This document shows, in pieces, positions 9,341-10,412 of a DNA stretch of 10,412 nt; the stretch's first letter is position 1; every line of letters starts with the position of its first letter. The translations under genes and the position numbers were made by a program. The notes below the pieces were generated by a model. It had not been told where the DNA came from and did not search any database. It worked only from the letters and a program-made list of their open reading frames with translations. This DNA comes from DASTDY01 sp035457345 (lineage in GTDB: Bacteria > Patescibacteriota > Saccharimonadia > Saccharimonadales > EFPC-124): assembly GCA_035457345.1 (NCBI GenBank), contig DATIBT010000003.1, forward strand, positions 1 to 10,412, in the 5' to 3' direction.

Positions 9341-10412
9341 TTAGAAGAATATCGAATAGATTGCCGCGATACCGGCCAAGGCCATCATACCGGTCACTAC
9401 CCAGCCAATAATGGTAGTTACCTTCCTATTTACATAGTCGCCCATAATTTTCTTATTACTGCTTATGCGTACAATCAAGAACAGAATGATTGGCGCCACA
9501 ATACCATTTGCAACAGCCGACCAAATAAGCACCTTAATTGGGTCGAGTCCTAAGAAGTTAATGCTCAGACCGACCAACATAGAAATAATTATGACCCCGT
9601 AGAACGCGTACGCTTGTTTAAGGTTACGATACAGACCTTCGCGCCAACGGAAACTCTCAGAAAGCGCATAAGAGCTTGAGCCCGCCAATACGGGAATGGC
9701 AAGCATGCCGGTGCCAATAATACCAAGCGCGAAGAGGAAGTAAGAAGAGTCGCCAGCGAACGGGCGTAACGCTTCGGCAGCCTGAGCCGCAGAGGTAATC
9801 TCGGTAATGCCGTTCGGGAACAGAATAGCGCCACATGCCGCAATAATAAAGAACATCACCAGGTTTGACAGAAACATGCCGGACCATACGTCAATGCGCA
9901 TGCTCTTAACCTCTTTTTTTGTCACGCCGTTTTGGCGCTGAGCAATGGTGGTTTGGCCATGCGTAATTTTCTCTTCCACTTCTTGGGAGGTTTGCCAAAA
10001 GAACAAGTACGGAGAAATAGTAGTGCCCAAGATGGCGCAAATAAGAAATATCTGCTCTTGGCTAAAGGTTATGCTTGGGATGACACTATGCGAAAGTACG
10101 TCCGCCCAGTCCAGGTTAGCCATAAGGGCGGAGGCCACATACGCAAGCAAAATAAGCGCCATCCACTTTAGGTAGCGGGCATATCGCACGTACGGCGTGA
10201 ATATTTGCAGAAACAGGCTAAGAAGCGCAAAACCAATAACAATAATATTGAAGTCCCATTGCGGCCAAATAAGCTGCGTAGCCTTTGCCATAGCGCCCAG
10301 GTTGGCGCCGATGTTAAATGTGTTAGCGGCCAACAGCAAGAGGGCAGCCACGTACATGACCTTTTTAGAGAAATGCAGTCGAATATTACCAGCCAGACCC
10401 CGGCCAGTAACC
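9341..10412 (-). CDS. Nramp-like divalent metal transporter, N-terminus cut by window edge
   Basis: The frame stays open from the right edge of the window, so the first TM helices are missing. The ATG at 10357 is internal, not the start. About 357 residues are visible. The entry segment VTGRGLAGNIRLHFSK, then ANTFNIGANLGAMAKA, is typical of Nramp TM2-TM3, and about nine hydrophobic segments follow. In the helix equivalent to TM6 the usual Met-Pro-His metal motif reads Ser-Pro-Tyr, inside GTTISPYLFFWQ, followed by a charged loop (QEVEEKITHGQ). The missing Met argues against a classical Mn/Fe-type site and hints at altered ion selectivity. A helix with IGTGMLAIPVLAGSSSYALSE follows further on. 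It converges with the RRM gene. The superfamily is certain; the substrate is open because the TM1 DPGN site lies outside the window. Confidence 0.9.
   Translation of the reverse strand, partial: VTGRGLAGNIRLHFSKKVMYVAALLLLAANTFNIGANLGAMAKATQLIWPQWDFNIIVIGFALLSLFLQIFTPYVRYARYLKWMALILLAYVASALMANLDWADVLSHSVIPSITFSQEQIFLICAILGTTISPYLFFWQTSQEVEEKITHGQTTIAQRQNGVTKKEVKSMRIDVWSGMFLSNLVMFFIIAACGAILFPNGITEITSAAQAAEALRPFAGDSSYFLFALGIIGTGMLAIPVLAGSSSYALSESFRWREGLYRNLKQAYAFYGVIIISMLVGLSINFLGLDPIKVLIWSAVANGIVAPIILFLIVRISSNKKIMGDYVNRKVTTIIGWVVTGMMALAGIAAIYSIFF

Noticed and set aside
1..10412. CRISPR array, insertion sequence, prophage or rRNA
   Set aside because: No regularly spaced direct repeats, transposase, integrase or phage structural proteins, and no rRNA-like sequence were seen on either strand.

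Overview
The window reads as chromosomal DNA of a small-genome bacterium, most likely a Patescibacteria/CPR member and probably Saccharibacteria (TM7). This is inferred from an archaeal-type aspartyl-tRNA synthetase in a bacterial setting, tightly packed genes with 1-nt overlaps, a stand-alone RRM protein, a membrane-anchored DsbA-like thioredoxin and lineage-type proteins of no recognisable family. Stop codons are ordinary (mostly TAG and TAA, one TGA), so there is no sign of UGA recoding.

Layout. Minus strand, 3593 down to 1: an apparent operon of a CNNM/CorC-like CBS membrane protein, aspS, a nucleotidyltransferase-fold protein and a LiaF-like membrane protein cut by the window edge. The first three overlap by one base each. 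Plus strand, 3620-4318: a divergently transcribed DsbA-like protein. The stretch 4319-4845 looks empty of long genes, but on the minus strand it holds two small ORFs with textbook Shine-Dalgarno sites, separated by a bidirectional terminator: a 38-residue peptide with six cysteines and a 30-residue peptide. Minus strand, 7826 down to 4846: a one-TM protein, a small ORF of up to 54 codons, a 447-residue zinc-ribbon protein of unknown function, and CorA. Plus strand, 7881-9290: a Fur-family regulator, a 131-residue orphan gene bracketed by a 15-bp inverted repeat, and an RRM RNA-binding protein with a long leader. The right end is a convergent Nramp-like transporter, cut at its N-terminus by the window edge.

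Two themes stand out. First, divalent metals: CNNM-like, CorA and Nramp-like membrane proteins lie within 10 kb of a Fur-family regulator. Second, expression signals: several genes have a TATACT or TATTAT hexamer exactly 6 nt before the ATG (8 nt for corA) and no Shine-Dalgarno, which predicts leaderless or nearly leaderless mRNAs. Others have strong Shine-Dalgarno sites behind structured leaders. The most interesting candidates are the Cys-rich 38-aa transcription unit, the small ORF whose last codons form a terminator-like hairpin and overlap the zinc-ribbon gene, and the 131-aa gene whose 5' leader can pair with its 3' hairpin.
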